Shown: positions 45,449-53,736, numbered from the stretch's first letter. The stretch: DNA of 64,000 bases from Paenarthrobacter nitroguajacolicus (GCF_029952445.1 NZ_JAQPPK010000007.1:118227-182226), one strand, 5' to 3'. Program-made: numbers and translations. Notes: generated from the sequence alone by a model not told the origin.

Positions 45449-46534
45449 CTAGTCTCCCGGTTGCGTGGTCTTGGTCGGCGCCCCGCCGTCCTTGGAAACG
45501 AGTACCTTTGCCGCGATTGCGGGCAGGAAGCCGTGCGCTTCGGGGATGTGCGCCGCACTGACACGCCGGCGGAAGACCCAGTACGTCCAAGCCTGGTAGG
45601 CGATGACCAGCGGCAGTCCGACTGCGGCCACAATGCTCATCAAGCCCAGGGTGTAGTCCGAGGACGAAGCATTGGAGATGGTCAGGTTGAAGGCAGGATC
45701 GATCGTGGAGGGAATGACGACCGGGAAGGCCGCTCCGAAGATCGAGCCCGTGGCGAAGACAATGAACGCCCCCAGGGCGCCGAAGGCCCGCCCCTCCGAG
45801 CCTGCGCGGGCCAATGTCCACGCCAGGACCACGGCGACGACGGCAGCGGCTACCAAGGCCCACGTCCACGGCTTGCCGCTGAGGAACTGGACCGAAACCA
45901 TCCAGCCGAACATCGGCAACACTGCTGCCGGTACCAACCGCACAAACCAGCGGCGGGCGCGGTGCCGCACATCGCCGTCGGTCTTCAGGGCCAGGAACGC
46001 CAGCGCGTGCACCAGCGCAAAGGCCACGACGCCGAACCCGCCCAGCAGCGCATAGCCGCTGAACCAGGACATCGGGCCGCCTTCCCGGTCGCCGTTGGCG
46101 TTCAGCGGTAGGCCGGTAGTGGTGAGCGCGAGCGCCGCACCGATGCCGAAAGCAGCAACGAAGGAACCGATCGCGATCGCCCAGTCCCAGCGGTTGCGCC
46201 AGCGTTCGGAGTCCACCTTGCCGCGGTATTCGAAGGCAACAGCCCGGAAGATCAAGGCCGCCAGGACCGCCAGCAGGGGCAGGTAAAGGGCCGAGAACAA
46301 GGAGGCATACCAGAGCGGGAAGGCGGCGAAGGTGGCCCCGGCCGCGGTCAGCAACCAGACTTCGTTGCCGTCCCACACCGGACCAATGGTGTTCAGGAGG
46401 ACGCGCCGGTCAGTGTTGTTGCGGGCGAAGAGCTTCATGAGCATGCCGACTCCGAGGTCGAAACCCTCAAGGAAGAGGTAGCCGGTCCACAGAACGGCGA
46501 TGGCCACAAACCAGATGGTTGGCAACAGTTCCAT
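45449..46534 (-). CDS. cydB: Cytochrome bd ubiquinol/menaquinol oxidase subunit II
   Basis: 361 residues from ATG at 46534 (MELLPTIWFVAIAVLWTGYLFLEGFDLGVG), the standard CydB start. About nine membrane helices are seen, with FEGFDLGVGML-like and RRVLLNTIGPVWDGNEVWLL signatures. CydB forms the heterodimer with CydA that reduces oxygen to water with quinol electrons. It begins 19 bases after cydA and is followed after 7 bases by cydDC. Confidence 0.96.
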   Translation of the reverse strand: MELLPTIWFVAIAVLWTGYLFLEGFDLGVGMLMKLFARNNTDRRVLLNTIGPVWDGNEVWLLTAAGATFAAFPLWYASLFSALYLPLLAVLAALIFRAVAFEYRGKVDSERWRNRWDWAIAIGSFVAAFGIGAALALTTTGLPLNANGDREGGPMSWFSGYALLGGFGVVAFALVHALAFLALKTDGDVRHRARRWFVRLVPAAVLPMFGWMVSVQFLSGKPWTWALVAAAVVAVVLAWTLARAGSEGRAFGALGAFIVFATGSIFGAAFPVVIPSTIDPAFNLTISNASSSDYTLGLMSIVAAVGLPLVIAYQAWTYWVFRRRVSAAHIPEAHGFLPAIAAKVLVSKDGGAPTKTTQPGD

Positions 46535-46553
46535 TGTCAGTTTCCCTTGGCTT

Positions 46554-48155
46554 CTAGTAGGCGAACGCCAGGACGTCGTCGCCGGGCTTGTCCGGAGTGT
46601 CGTTGTCTTTGTCGTGCCGTTCGCTGTCAGCGTCTTGGTGGGTGTGCGCCGGTTCCGGCATCGCCGAGGCAACTCCACCGCGCACGTACTTGACCAGCAG
46701 CCTCACTTCCACCACCAGCAATACGGCGTAAATGGCCGTCAGCACCACCAGCGAGGTCATGATCTCGCCTGCGCTGACGCCGGGCGAGACTGCCGCGGCG
46801 GTGAACATGAAGACCTGGTCGATGCCGTTCATGTCCGGGTTGGGCGCAACGACGAATGGTTGCCGTCCCATCTCGGTGAAGATCCAACCGGCCGCGTTGG
46901 CGCCAAAGGGGGCCAGAATACCGAAGACCGCGAGCCGCATCAGCCACTTGGACTCGGGCACAACGCCCTTGCGGGTCACCCACAGTGCCAACAGGGCGGC
47001 GAGGGCTGCGATGCCACCAAACCCGATCATCATGCGGAAGCCCCAGTAGGTCACTTCCATGACGGGAACGTACTGGATTTCCTGTCCGGCACGGTCGCCG
47101 TAGAGCGGGTTGTCCGGAAGGTGCGTGCCGTACTTTTCCTTGTACTCACCCAGGAGGCTGTTGACGCCCTTCACCTCGGTGGTGAAGTCGCCCTTCGCCA
47201 GGAAGGAAAGGATGCCGGGTACCTCGATGACGGCCACAATGTCATCGCAGTTCTTGGCACCGAGGTTGCCCACGCTCAGGACCGAGAAGCCTGTGCCGTC
47301 GTGGCAGGCAGCTTCGGCCGCAGCCATTTTCATGGGTTGCTGTTCAAACATGAGCTTGCCTTGGAGGTCGCCGGTGATGGCCGTTCCTGCGAAGGAAATC
47401 ATGGCCACTACGGCGCCGATCCGCAACGACTTCATCCAGACTGTGTAGTCCGCTTTGTCCCTGCCCGGGATATCCCGGGCATCCCCGGGAATGATCCGGC
47501 CATCCTTGCCCATGGTGTCGATGCCGTCGTGGCGACGACGCCACAGGTGGTACCAGGCGATACCCAGGAGGAAGGCGCCGGCCACGCCCAGTGCGCCAAA
47601 CAGCGTGTGGGGTACTGCGACCAGCGCGGTGTTGTTGGTGAAGACGGCCCAGGCGTCGGTCATGACGGGGCGTCCGTCCACCATCTCGACTCCCACAGGG
47701 TGCTGCATCCACGAGTTGGCCACAATGATGAAGTAGGCGGAGAAAACAGAACCGATCACCGCGATCCACAGGCAGGCCAGGTGCACGCCCCGCTTGAGTT
47801 GCTTCCAGCCGAAAATCCACAGCCCCAGGAACGTGGACTCCACGAAGAAGGCCAGCAGCGCCTCCAAGGCAAGCGGGGCGCCGAATACGTCGCCCACGAA
47901 GCGGCTGTACTCACTCCACGCCATCCCGAACTGGAATTCCTGGACGATGCCGGTGGCTACGCCCATGATGAAGTTGATCAGGAAGAGCTTTCCCCAGAAC
48001 TTGGTCATGCGCAGGTACTCGGGCTTGCCCGTGCGGTACCACATGGTCTGGATGATGGCCACGACCAGGCCGAGGCCAATGGTGAGGGGCACCATCATGA
48101 AGTGGTAGACGGTAGTAATACCGAATTGCCAGCGTGCGATTTCCAAGGCGTCCAT
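46554..48155 (-). CDS. cydA: Cytochrome bd oxidase subunit I
   Basis: 533 residues from the ATG at 48155 (MDALEIARWQFGITTVYHFM), with AAAGGA ahead; a long in-frame extension upstream covers the operator region and is rejected. Haem ligands are visible: His18, the His of NSWMQHPVG and the Met of YWGFRMMIGF. The quinol loop is of the short type. The usual GRQPW motif reads GRQPF here. The protein ends in a hydrophilic His/Asp-rich tail. It catalyses high-affinity oxygen reduction in the membrane. First gene of cydA-cydB-cydDC-GNAT; two palindromic operators lie 42-83 bases upstream. Confidence 0.96.
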   Translation of the reverse strand: MDALEIARWQFGITTVYHFMMVPLTIGLGLVVAIIQTMWYRTGKPEYLRMTKFWGKLFLINFIMGVATGIVQEFQFGMAWSEYSRFVGDVFGAPLALEALLAFFVESTFLGLWIFGWKQLKRGVHLACLWIAVIGSVFSAYFIIVANSWMQHPVGVEMVDGRPVMTDAWAVFTNNTALVAVPHTLFGALGVAGAFLLGIAWYHLWRRRHDGIDTMGKDGRIIPGDARDIPGRDKADYTVWMKSLRIGAVVAMISFAGTAITGDLQGKLMFEQQPMKMAAAEAACHDGTGFSVLSVGNLGAKNCDDIVAVIEVPGILSFLAKGDFTTEVKGVNSLLGEYKEKYGTHLPDNPLYGDRAGQEIQYVPVMEVTYWGFRMMIGFGGIAALAALLALWVTRKGVVPESKWLMRLAVFGILAPFGANAAGWIFTEMGRQPFVVAPNPDMNGIDQVFMFTAAAVSPGVSAGEIMTSLVVLTAIYAVLLVVEVRLLVKYVRGGVASAMPEPAHTHQDADSERHDKDNDTPDKPGDDVLAFAY

Positions 48156-48196
48156 GGCTGTCCTTTGTGCGGTGGACCGAAGTACGATGACGTTAC

Positions 48197-48213
48197 TTCT
48201 ACGTAGCGTAGAA
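48197..48213. promoter_or_regulatory. BlaI-type operator candidate 1 (cydA side)
   Basis: TTCTACGTAGCGTAGAA: perfect 6-base arms TTCTAC/GTAGAA with 5-base spacer, centred about 50 bases before the cydA start codon. Same form as the two other copies. BlaI/MecI/CopY repressors bind TAC...GTA palindromes, and a BlaI-type gene starts 223 bases away. Confidence 0.78.
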
Positions 48214-48221
48214 AACTTCTC

Positions 48222-48238
48222 TTCTACACAGTGTAGAA
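48222..48238. promoter_or_regulatory. BlaI-type operator candidate 2 (cydA side)
   Basis: TTCTACACAGTGTAGAA: arms TTCTAC/GTAGAA, and the centre also contains ACA/TGT symmetry, making it the most perfect of the three. Its centre is 25 bases from operator 1, so two dimers could sit on adjacent, slightly rotated faces of the helix. Confidence 0.8.
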
Positions 48239-48320
48239 CAAATGCCGCGCAACGAAACCCATTCTTCAAGTGGCATCGGCCACGCGCAAGGGGTGGATCC
48301 GTAGCGCGGCGCGCCGACTG

Positions 48321-48337
48321 TTCTACCTCACGTAGAA
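48321..48337. promoter_or_regulatory. BlaI-type operator candidate 3 (blaI side)
   Basis: TTCTACCTCACGTAGAA: same arms and spacer as operators 1 and 2, placed about 100 bases before the blaI-like start. It would allow autoregulation of the repressor-peptidase pair. Confidence 0.75.
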
Positions 48338-48435
48338 TGAAGGCTGGAAAAGCGGTAGATTTATGGTGGAATGTTGGATCATCGCTCCCGGCCGCAGTCA
48401 CCCTGCGGCGGGAAGCGGAAGGTAGGGAAGTATCG

Positions 48436-48822
48436 ATGGCAAGTCTTGGGGAACTCGAACGGGCAGTGATGGACTTGCTCTGGGCAGGCCAGGAAGCTGC
48501 AACCGCCAATACCCTGCGTGATCTCCTTGCGCAGGATTCCGAGGCCGGCGACGGCACGGCAGGCCATCAAGGCAAAGACCTGGCAGTAACCACTGTCCTG
48601 ACTGTGCTCTCGCGCCTGGAAAAGAAGGGCCTCGTGGAACGCGAACGCGGAACGCGCCCGCACCGTTACCAGGCAGTTTCCAGCCGCGCCGACCACACGG
48701 CCGAACTCATGCACGAGGTCCTGGGCTCCGCTCCCGACCGCGAGGCTGTCCTTGCCCGCTTCATTGGCTCCGTCACCGAAAGTGAAGCCGCTACCCTGCG
48801 CAAACTGCTCGGCTACAATTAG
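48436..48822 (+). CDS. BlaI/MecI/CopY family transcriptional repressor
   Basis: 128 residues from the ATG at 48436 (MASLGELERAVMDLLWAGQE), preceded by a purine-rich AGGGAAG. The winged-helix domain fills residues 1-85; the recognition helix region is LAVTTVLTVLSRLEKKGLVERE, typical of the family. An acidic/Gly insert (about residues 37-50) sits before it. The C-terminal dimer helices are HTAELMHEVLG and EAVLARFIGSVTESEAATLRKLL. Family members repress target operons as dimers and are inactivated by cleavage. It is 5 bases ahead of the M56 peptidase gene and divergent from cydA. Confidence 0.93.
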   Translation: MASLGELERAVMDLLWAGQEAATANTLRDLLAQDSEAGDGTAGHQGKDLAVTTVLTVLSRLEKKGLVERERGTRPHRYQAVSSRADHTAELMHEVLGSAPDREAVLARFIGSVTESEAATLRKLLGYN

Positions 48823-48827
48823 CCACT

Positions 48828-49814
48828 ATGTTCTGGACCTCATACCTGCTTGCGGTCCTGGCATTGATTCTGGCGTGGCCGGTGCCGGTCCTGTTGTCGC
48901 GGGCACAATGGCCGGCACGCTCCCCCTTTACTGCCATGGTGCTGTGGCAGGCCATAGCACTTGCCGGTGGATTGTCCATGATTGGCGCCATGCTCGTGTA
49001 TGGGCTGGAGCCCATTGGTGAGAATCTCCTTGCGGGACTCAGAAGCCTCGCCGGGATGGTTTTCAACAACGAACCAACCACCGCGCTGGGCTTCTGGCAC
49101 CTTTTTGCCCTCTCCGCCGCGGCCCTTCTGACAGCCCACCTGGTTTTCACCCTGCTGCTGACGTACTACAAGATCGAACGCCAGCGCCGCAGGCACAGGG
49201 AACTCCTTGCCCTCCTCGCGTCGCCGTCCGACGACGGCCCCGGAACAGTGGTGATCAATCACGAGTCGCCGGTTGCCTACTGCCTGCCCGGCGGCGCACG
49301 TTCGGTTACTGTCCTGTCCGATGGGCTCATGGCCGCACTCGACCCTGCCGAGCTCCGGGCCGTGCTCATCCACGAGAATGCGCATCTTTCCCAGCGCCAC
49401 GACCTCCTGCTGTGGGCTTTCGCGGCATGGCGACAAGCTTTGCCCTGGTTTCCCACCACCCGGCTTGCCCAAACAGCCGTGAACTCGCTGATCGAAATGC
49501 TGGCCGACGACGTCGCACTCCGGACCGAGAGCAAAGGGACGCTCATCAAGGCAATCGCCATTGTTGCCAGCGGAAGCTCACAGCCTGCCGTCAGCGCGGC
49601 TGCTCTGAGGGGTGGCGGGGCCGTCGTCGAAGGCAACGGGGTCAGCGCCACTGGAGGTGCCGATTCACCACGCACGACGGCGTCACGCGTCAGCCGCCTG
49701 CTCTCGCCACAGCCTCCCCTCACCAGGGGCCTGCGGGCACTCGTCCTTGTTGCCTCGGCACTGCTACTGGCCGTCCCCACGGCACTGTTGATCGTGCCGG
49801 GGCTGCTGGGGTAA
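48828..49814 (+). CDS. M56 family membrane metallopeptidase (BlaR1-like, no sensor domain)
   Basis: 328 residues. N-terminal helices (about 1-22, 32-58 and 88-112) lead to a cytosolic zinc-protease domain with HENAH (His182, Glu183, His186) and a downstream Glu223 in EMLADDVAL as third ligand. Another helix lies at the C-terminus (about 300-325). BlaR1/MecR1 use such a domain to trigger loss of BlaI. Here there is no extracellular penicillin-binding domain, so the signal must be something else. It is 5 bases after the repressor gene. The ribosome binding site is weak, suggesting coupling. Confidence 0.9.
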   Translation: MFWTSYLLAVLALILAWPVPVLLSRAQWPARSPFTAMVLWQAIALAGGLSMIGAMLVYGLEPIGENLLAGLRSLAGMVFNNEPTTALGFWHLFALSAAALLTAHLVFTLLLTYYKIERQRRRHRELLALLASPSDDGPGTVVINHESPVAYCLPGGARSVTVLSDGLMAALDPAELRAVLIHENAHLSQRHDLLLWAFAAWRQALPWFPTTRLAQTAVNSLIEMLADDVALRTESKGTLIKAIAIVASGSSQPAVSAAALRGGGAVVEGNGVSATGGADSPRTTASRVSRLLSPQPPLTRGLRALVLVASALLLAVPTALLIVPGLLG

Positions 49815-49841
49815 CAGGGCCTGCAGGCTTTTGCGGCCCTG
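49815..49841. terminator. Hairpin filling the M56/ChrB-like convergent gap
   Basis: CAGGGCC (49815-49821) pairs with GGCCCTG (49835-49841) around a 13-base loop. It occupies exactly the 27 bases between the two convergent stop codons, so it may terminate both genes. Confidence 0.45.
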
Positions 49842-50378
49842 CTATTCGGGGAGCATGACCTCGTAGACCTGGGACGCGAACCCATCCAGGGCTTCCCCGC
49901 AAAGGGCCAGCTGCTCCGCAGCCTCCCCGGCCTGGGGAAGATGGAGGACATCGCGTGATTTCAGCTCCCGGAACCAACGTTTCAGCCGCTCAAGGCTCTG
50001 TTCTTCTTCCTCAAGCTCAGCGAAAGTGAACTTTTCCTGGGCGATCTCCTTGGCGATCTCGGCCGCGAATTTGCGGCAATCGGCCATGAACTCGGCCCAT
50101 TCTTCCTGCCGCGCGGCTTCATAGGCTTCCCTGAAGTTCTGTCCGCCCTCCTGGCGCGGCACCGCATCCACCAGAGTCCAAGTGCCATCACCTTTGGCGA
50201 CCAGCTCTCCTGCGCGTCTCAGGCCCTCATCAAAGGCCGGGTGGGCCGGAAGCAGCCACGTGCCAGGCGTCAACGGCACAGCGCCGATCCGCCGCAACTC
50301 CCGCCAAACAGCCACGCGGTGCCTCGAGGGTTGCGACGGTACCTGTACCAGGATCAGCAGCCAACGTTCGTCAATCAC
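49842..50378 (-). CDS. ChrB-like (chromate resistance regulator N-terminal type) protein
   Basis: 178 residues from a GTG at 50378 (read as MIDERWLLILVQVPSQP). The fold starts with a PaaX/ChrB-like segment (SRHRVAVWRELRRIGAVPLTPGTWLLP). It continues with AYEAARQEEWAEFMADCRKF and ends in a helical, Glu-rich part (KFTFAELEEEEQSLERLKRWF). In ChrB proteins this domain precedes a second domain; only the first is present. ChrB acts as a regulator or activator of chromate transport. Here it is divergent from an MFS gene across 33 bases that hold a near-palindrome. Confidence 0.82.
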   Translation of the reverse strand: MIDERWLLILVQVPSQPSRHRVAVWRELRRIGAVPLTPGTWLLPAHPAFDEGLRRAGELVAKGDGTWTLVDAVPRQEGGQNFREAYEAARQEEWAEFMADCRKFAAEIAKEIAQEKFTFAELEEEEQSLERLKRWFRELKSRDVLHLPQAGEAAEQLALCGEALDGFASQVYEVMLPE

Positions 50379-50385
50379 AATAGCG

Positions 50386-50405
50386 AATGTAGCAGCTGTT
50401 ACATT
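50386..50405. promoter_or_regulatory. 20-bp near-palindrome between the ChrB-like and MFS genes
   Basis: AATGTAGCAGCTGTTACATT: arms AATGTA/TACATT flank the symmetric core CAGCTG, with a single mismatched pair. It occupies 20 of the 33 intergenic bases. Both genes start too close for ordinary leaders, so binding here would block both promoters. Confidence 0.7.
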
Positions 50406-50411
50406 TGAAGC

Positions 50412-51614
50412 GTGAATCCCCCAGAAACAACCAACCCGCCACACACGATGCCCCACCACCGATGGCCCCTCTATGCCGCGGGTTTCACGACGGCGTTCGG
50501 TGCCCATGCCGTGGCCGCGGGACTTGGCGCCGAAAGCGCGGACATAGGGCTGAGCCTTCTGGGCCTGGGTATCCTGCTTGCCCTGTACGACATCGCCGAG
50601 GTCTTCCTCAAGCCGGTCTTCGGCGCCCTGAGCGACCGCATCGGGCCCAAGCCGGTGATTGTGGTTGGGTTGCTGGCCTTTGCAGCGGCCTCTTTGATCG
50701 GGCTGTGGGCCGATCAGCCCGCCATGCTCGCAGCAGCCAGGCTCGGACAAGGCATGGCGGCGTCTGCCTTCTCACCGGCATCCTCCGCCAGTGTTGCCCG
50801 GCTCGCAGGCAGCAGGACCGGCCACTATTTCGGGCGATACGGATCTTGGAAAGGCTTCGGCTACGCGATAGGACCGCTGCTGGGAGCCCTCGCAATCATG
50901 GCGGGGGGCTTCGGGCTCCTGTTTTCCGTCCTGTCCGGGTTGGCACTCGTGATAGCCGCATGGACAATCATTTCCATGCCGCGCCTGGATCCGTTGCCCA
51001 GGACCCGCTACACCCTCGTGGACCTCTGGCGACAAAGCACCGAAAAGTCATTCCTGGGTCCCACGCTGGTACTGGCTGCCGCTACGGGCGCACTCGGCGC
51101 GGCCGTCGGCTTCCTTCCCGCCCTGGCAGCCAGGGAAGGACTCGGCACCACCGGGAGCGTCGCCGTCGTGACTGTACTGGCCGTCGCGTCCTCCGCGGTC
51201 CAGCCACGCATCGGCGCCCTGAGGGACCGCGGCGTACTGGCGGACCGGCCGGGGATGATCGCCGGACTGTCCTCCATCGCCCTCGGTGCCTTGGTTGCCG
51301 CCGTTTTGCCGGGGGGGCTATGGACCTACGCGGCGGCAGTCCTGATCGGACTGGGGATAGGCGTTGCCACGCCACTTGCCTTCGCCCACCTCGCAGATTC
51401 CACGCCCAAGGAGAGGCTCGGACGGACCATGGGATCGGCCGAACTCGGACGCGAACTGGGGGACGCCGGAGGTCCCCTGCTGGTGGGCGGTGTCGCCGTG
51501 GCAGCAGGATTGCCATGGGGGCTCGGTGCGCTGGCCCTGCTGGTGGGCGCGGCAGCCTTCGCCGCCCCCGGAGCCGCCACCACCCGCGAACCGTCGGCGC
51601 AGGAGCCCCGCTGA
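50412..51614 (+). CDS. MFS transporter
   Basis: 400 residues from a GTG start, about 12 membrane helices. The loop 2-3 motif reads FGALSDRIGPKPVIVVG, the family signature. The C-terminal half has a related loop (ALRDRGVLADRPGMIAGL). Substrate unknown; pairing with a ChrB-like regulator suggests export of a metal oxyanion or another toxic compound, but this is inference. The start lies only 7 bases after the operator-like palindrome, so the message may be leaderless. Convergent with parE, 13 bases apart. Confidence 0.9.
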   Translation: MNPPETTNPPHTMPHHRWPLYAAGFTTAFGAHAVAAGLGAESADIGLSLLGLGILLALYDIAEVFLKPVFGALSDRIGPKPVIVVGLLAFAAASLIGLWADQPAMLAAARLGQGMAASAFSPASSASVARLAGSRTGHYFGRYGSWKGFGYAIGPLLGALAIMAGGFGLLFSVLSGLALVIAAWTIISMPRLDPLPRTRYTLVDLWRQSTEKSFLGPTLVLAAATGALGAAVGFLPALAAREGLGTTGSVAVVTVLAVASSAVQPRIGALRDRGVLADRPGMIAGLSSIALGALVAAVLPGGLWTYAAAVLIGLGIGVATPLAFAHLADSTPKERLGRTMGSAELGRELGDAGGPLLVGGVAVAAGLPWGLGALALLVGAAAFAAPGAATTREPSAQEPR

Positions 51615-51627
51615 CGGCAGGCGGCAG

Positions 51628-53736
51628 CTAGGCGTCGATGCGCTCCCGGTCCAGGGTTGCCGCCCCGGCGATAATGAATTCCTTGCGCGGAGCCACATCT
51701 GAGCCCATCAGGAGGTCGAACACTTCTTCTGCGCGCTGGGCACTGTCGATACCCACTTTCCGCAGGGTCCTGTGGCGGGGGTCCATGGTGGTTTCAGCCA
51801 ACTGCTGGGCGTCCATTTCGCCCAAGCCCTTGTAGCGCTGGATGGGCTCTTTGTACCGCTTGCCTTCTTTGACCAGCTTGGCGAGAAGGACGTGGAGCTC
51901 GGCCTCCGAGTAGGTGTAGATCATTTCGTTGGCCTTCTGGCCCGGATTGATGACTTCCACGCGGTGCAGCGGTGGGACCGCGGCGAAGACGCGGCCGGCC
52001 TCAACCATGGGCCGCATGTACCGGAAGAAGAGCGTCAGCAGCAGAGTGCGGATGTGGGCGCCGTCCACGTCGGCGTCCGTCATGAGGATCACCTTGCCAT
52101 ACCGAGCCGCATCAATGTCGAAGCTTCGGCCGGAACCGGCACCCACCACCTGGATCAACGCCGCACATTCAGCGTTGGACAACATGTCCCCTACAGATGC
52201 CTTCTGGACGTTCAGGATCTTTCCGCGGATGGGCAAGAGGGCTTGGAAGTCCGAGGACCGCGCCAGCTTGGCTGTTCCGAGCGCGGAGTCACCTTCCACA
52301 ATGAACAGTTCGGAGCGTGCGACGTCATCGGTGCGGCAATCGGCCAGCTTGGTGGGCATGGACGAGGTTTCCAGCGCATTCTTGCGGCGCTGGGTTTCCT
52401 TGTGGACGCGGGCCGAGATGCGCGATTTCATCTCGCTGACCATCTTCTCCAACAGGAGCGCCGATTGGGCTTTGTCGTTGCGGTTGGCCGAGTTCAGCCG
52501 CGCGGTGATTTCCTTCTCAACAACCTTGGCCACAATCGCCCGAACGGCTGACGTGCCCAGGATCTCCTTGGTCTGCCCCTCGAACTGGGGCTCAGCCAGG
52601 CGCACGGTCAGGACTGCCGTCAGGCCCGCAAGGATGTCGTCTTTTTCGATCTTGTCATTGCCGGCTTTGAGCTTGCGGGCATTTGTCTCAACGGCCTTGC
52701 GGAAGGTCTTCAGGAGGGCAGCTTCAAAGCCCGACTGGTGGGTGCCACCCTTGGGAGTTGCGATGATGTTGACGAAGCTGCGCATGGTGGTTTCGTAGCC
52801 GATACCCCAACGCAGGGCGATGTCGACTTCGCAGTCACGCTCCACTTCGGCGATCTTGCTGTGCCCGTTCTCATCCAGCACAGGAACGGTTTCCTTAAAC
52901 TTCCCGGATCCGTGAAGCCGCCAAACGTCGGTGACGCCGGAGTCCGCCGCCAGGAATTCAACAAACTCACTGATGCCTCCGTCGTGGTGGAACACTTCCT
53001 CGTGGACGCCGTGCTCCCCCGGGGTGCCGGCCAGCTTGCGCTCATCACGGACGGTGATCTTCAGGCCCGGCACAAGGAACGACGTCTGGCGCGCGCGGGC
53101 CGCGAGGTCGTCGTAGGAGAACTTGGCATCCGGCGTGAAAATCTGGCGGTCCGCCCAATAACGGACCCGCGTCCCCGTGACACCACGCTTCGCCTTGCCC
53201 ACGACGTCCAGCACTGAATCCTCGACGAACGGCTCGAACGCGGAATCGGGCCCGGTCTTGGAACCCTGGTCAAGGAACCGGCCAGGCTCGCCCCGACGGA
53301 AGGACATTTGATACGTTTTGCTGCCGCGGTCCACCTGGACATCGAGGCGGCTGGACAAGGCGTTGACCACTGAAGCGCCCACGCCGTGCAGACCGCCGGA
53401 AGCCGTGTAGGAGCCGCCACCGAACTTTCCGCCCGCGTGCAGCTTGGTGAAGACGACTTCGACGCCGGACAAGCCCGTCTTGGGTTCGACGTCTACGGGG
53501 ATGCCACGGCCGTCATCGTGAATTTCCACGGAATTGTCCGCGTGCAGGATGACTTTGATGTCATGTCCGAAGCCGGCCAGGGCTTCATCCACCGCGTTGT
53601 CGATGATTTCCCAAAGGCAGTGCATGAGGCCACGGGAGTCGGTGGAGCCGATGTACATGCCCGGGCGCTTGCGGACCGCTTCCAGCCCCTCAAGGACAGA
53701 AAGATGCCGGGCGTTGTATTCAGAACTCGGTGCCAC
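51628..53736 (-). CDS. parE: DNA topoisomerase IV subunit B (GyrB-like)
   Basis: 702 residues from the GTG at 53736, with AAGGAG 11 bases ahead; an ATG at 53823 gives an unusual leader and is not preferred. The GHKL ATPase domain shows EIIDNAVDEALAG, DDGRGIPVD and GGLHGVGASVVNAL. The Toprim domain has VEGDSALGTAKLAR and MTDADVDGAHIRTL. The Leu in EGDSALG stands where gyrase and classical ParE have Gly. It forms the ATPase half of a topoisomerase with the parC product. It sits beside sigA. Confidence 0.94.
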   Translation of the reverse strand: MAPSSEYNARHLSVLEGLEAVRKRPGMYIGSTDSRGLMHCLWEIIDNAVDEALAGFGHDIKVILHADNSVEIHDDGRGIPVDVEPKTGLSGVEVVFTKLHAGGKFGGGSYTASGGLHGVGASVVNALSSRLDVQVDRGSKTYQMSFRRGEPGRFLDQGSKTGPDSAFEPFVEDSVLDVVGKAKRGVTGTRVRYWADRQIFTPDAKFSYDDLAARARQTSFLVPGLKITVRDERKLAGTPGEHGVHEEVFHHDGGISEFVEFLAADSGVTDVWRLHGSGKFKETVPVLDENGHSKIAEVERDCEVDIALRWGIGYETTMRSFVNIIATPKGGTHQSGFEAALLKTFRKAVETNARKLKAGNDKIEKDDILAGLTAVLTVRLAEPQFEGQTKEILGTSAVRAIVAKVVEKEITARLNSANRNDKAQSALLLEKMVSEMKSRISARVHKETQRRKNALETSSMPTKLADCRTDDVARSELFIVEGDSALGTAKLARSSDFQALLPIRGKILNVQKASVGDMLSNAECAALIQVVGAGSGRSFDIDAARYGKVILMTDADVDGAHIRTLLLTLFFRYMRPMVEAGRVFAAVPPLHRVEVINPGQKANEMIYTYSEAELHVLLAKLVKEGKRYKEPIQRYKGLGEMDAQQLAETTMDPRHRTLRKVGIDSAQRAEEVFDLLMGSDVAPRKEFIIAGAATLDRERIDA

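Noticed and set aside
48156..48557. A long N-terminal extension of cydA
   Set aside because: It covers the palindromic operator region and the blaI gene on the other strand; the ATG at 48155 matches the standard CydA start.
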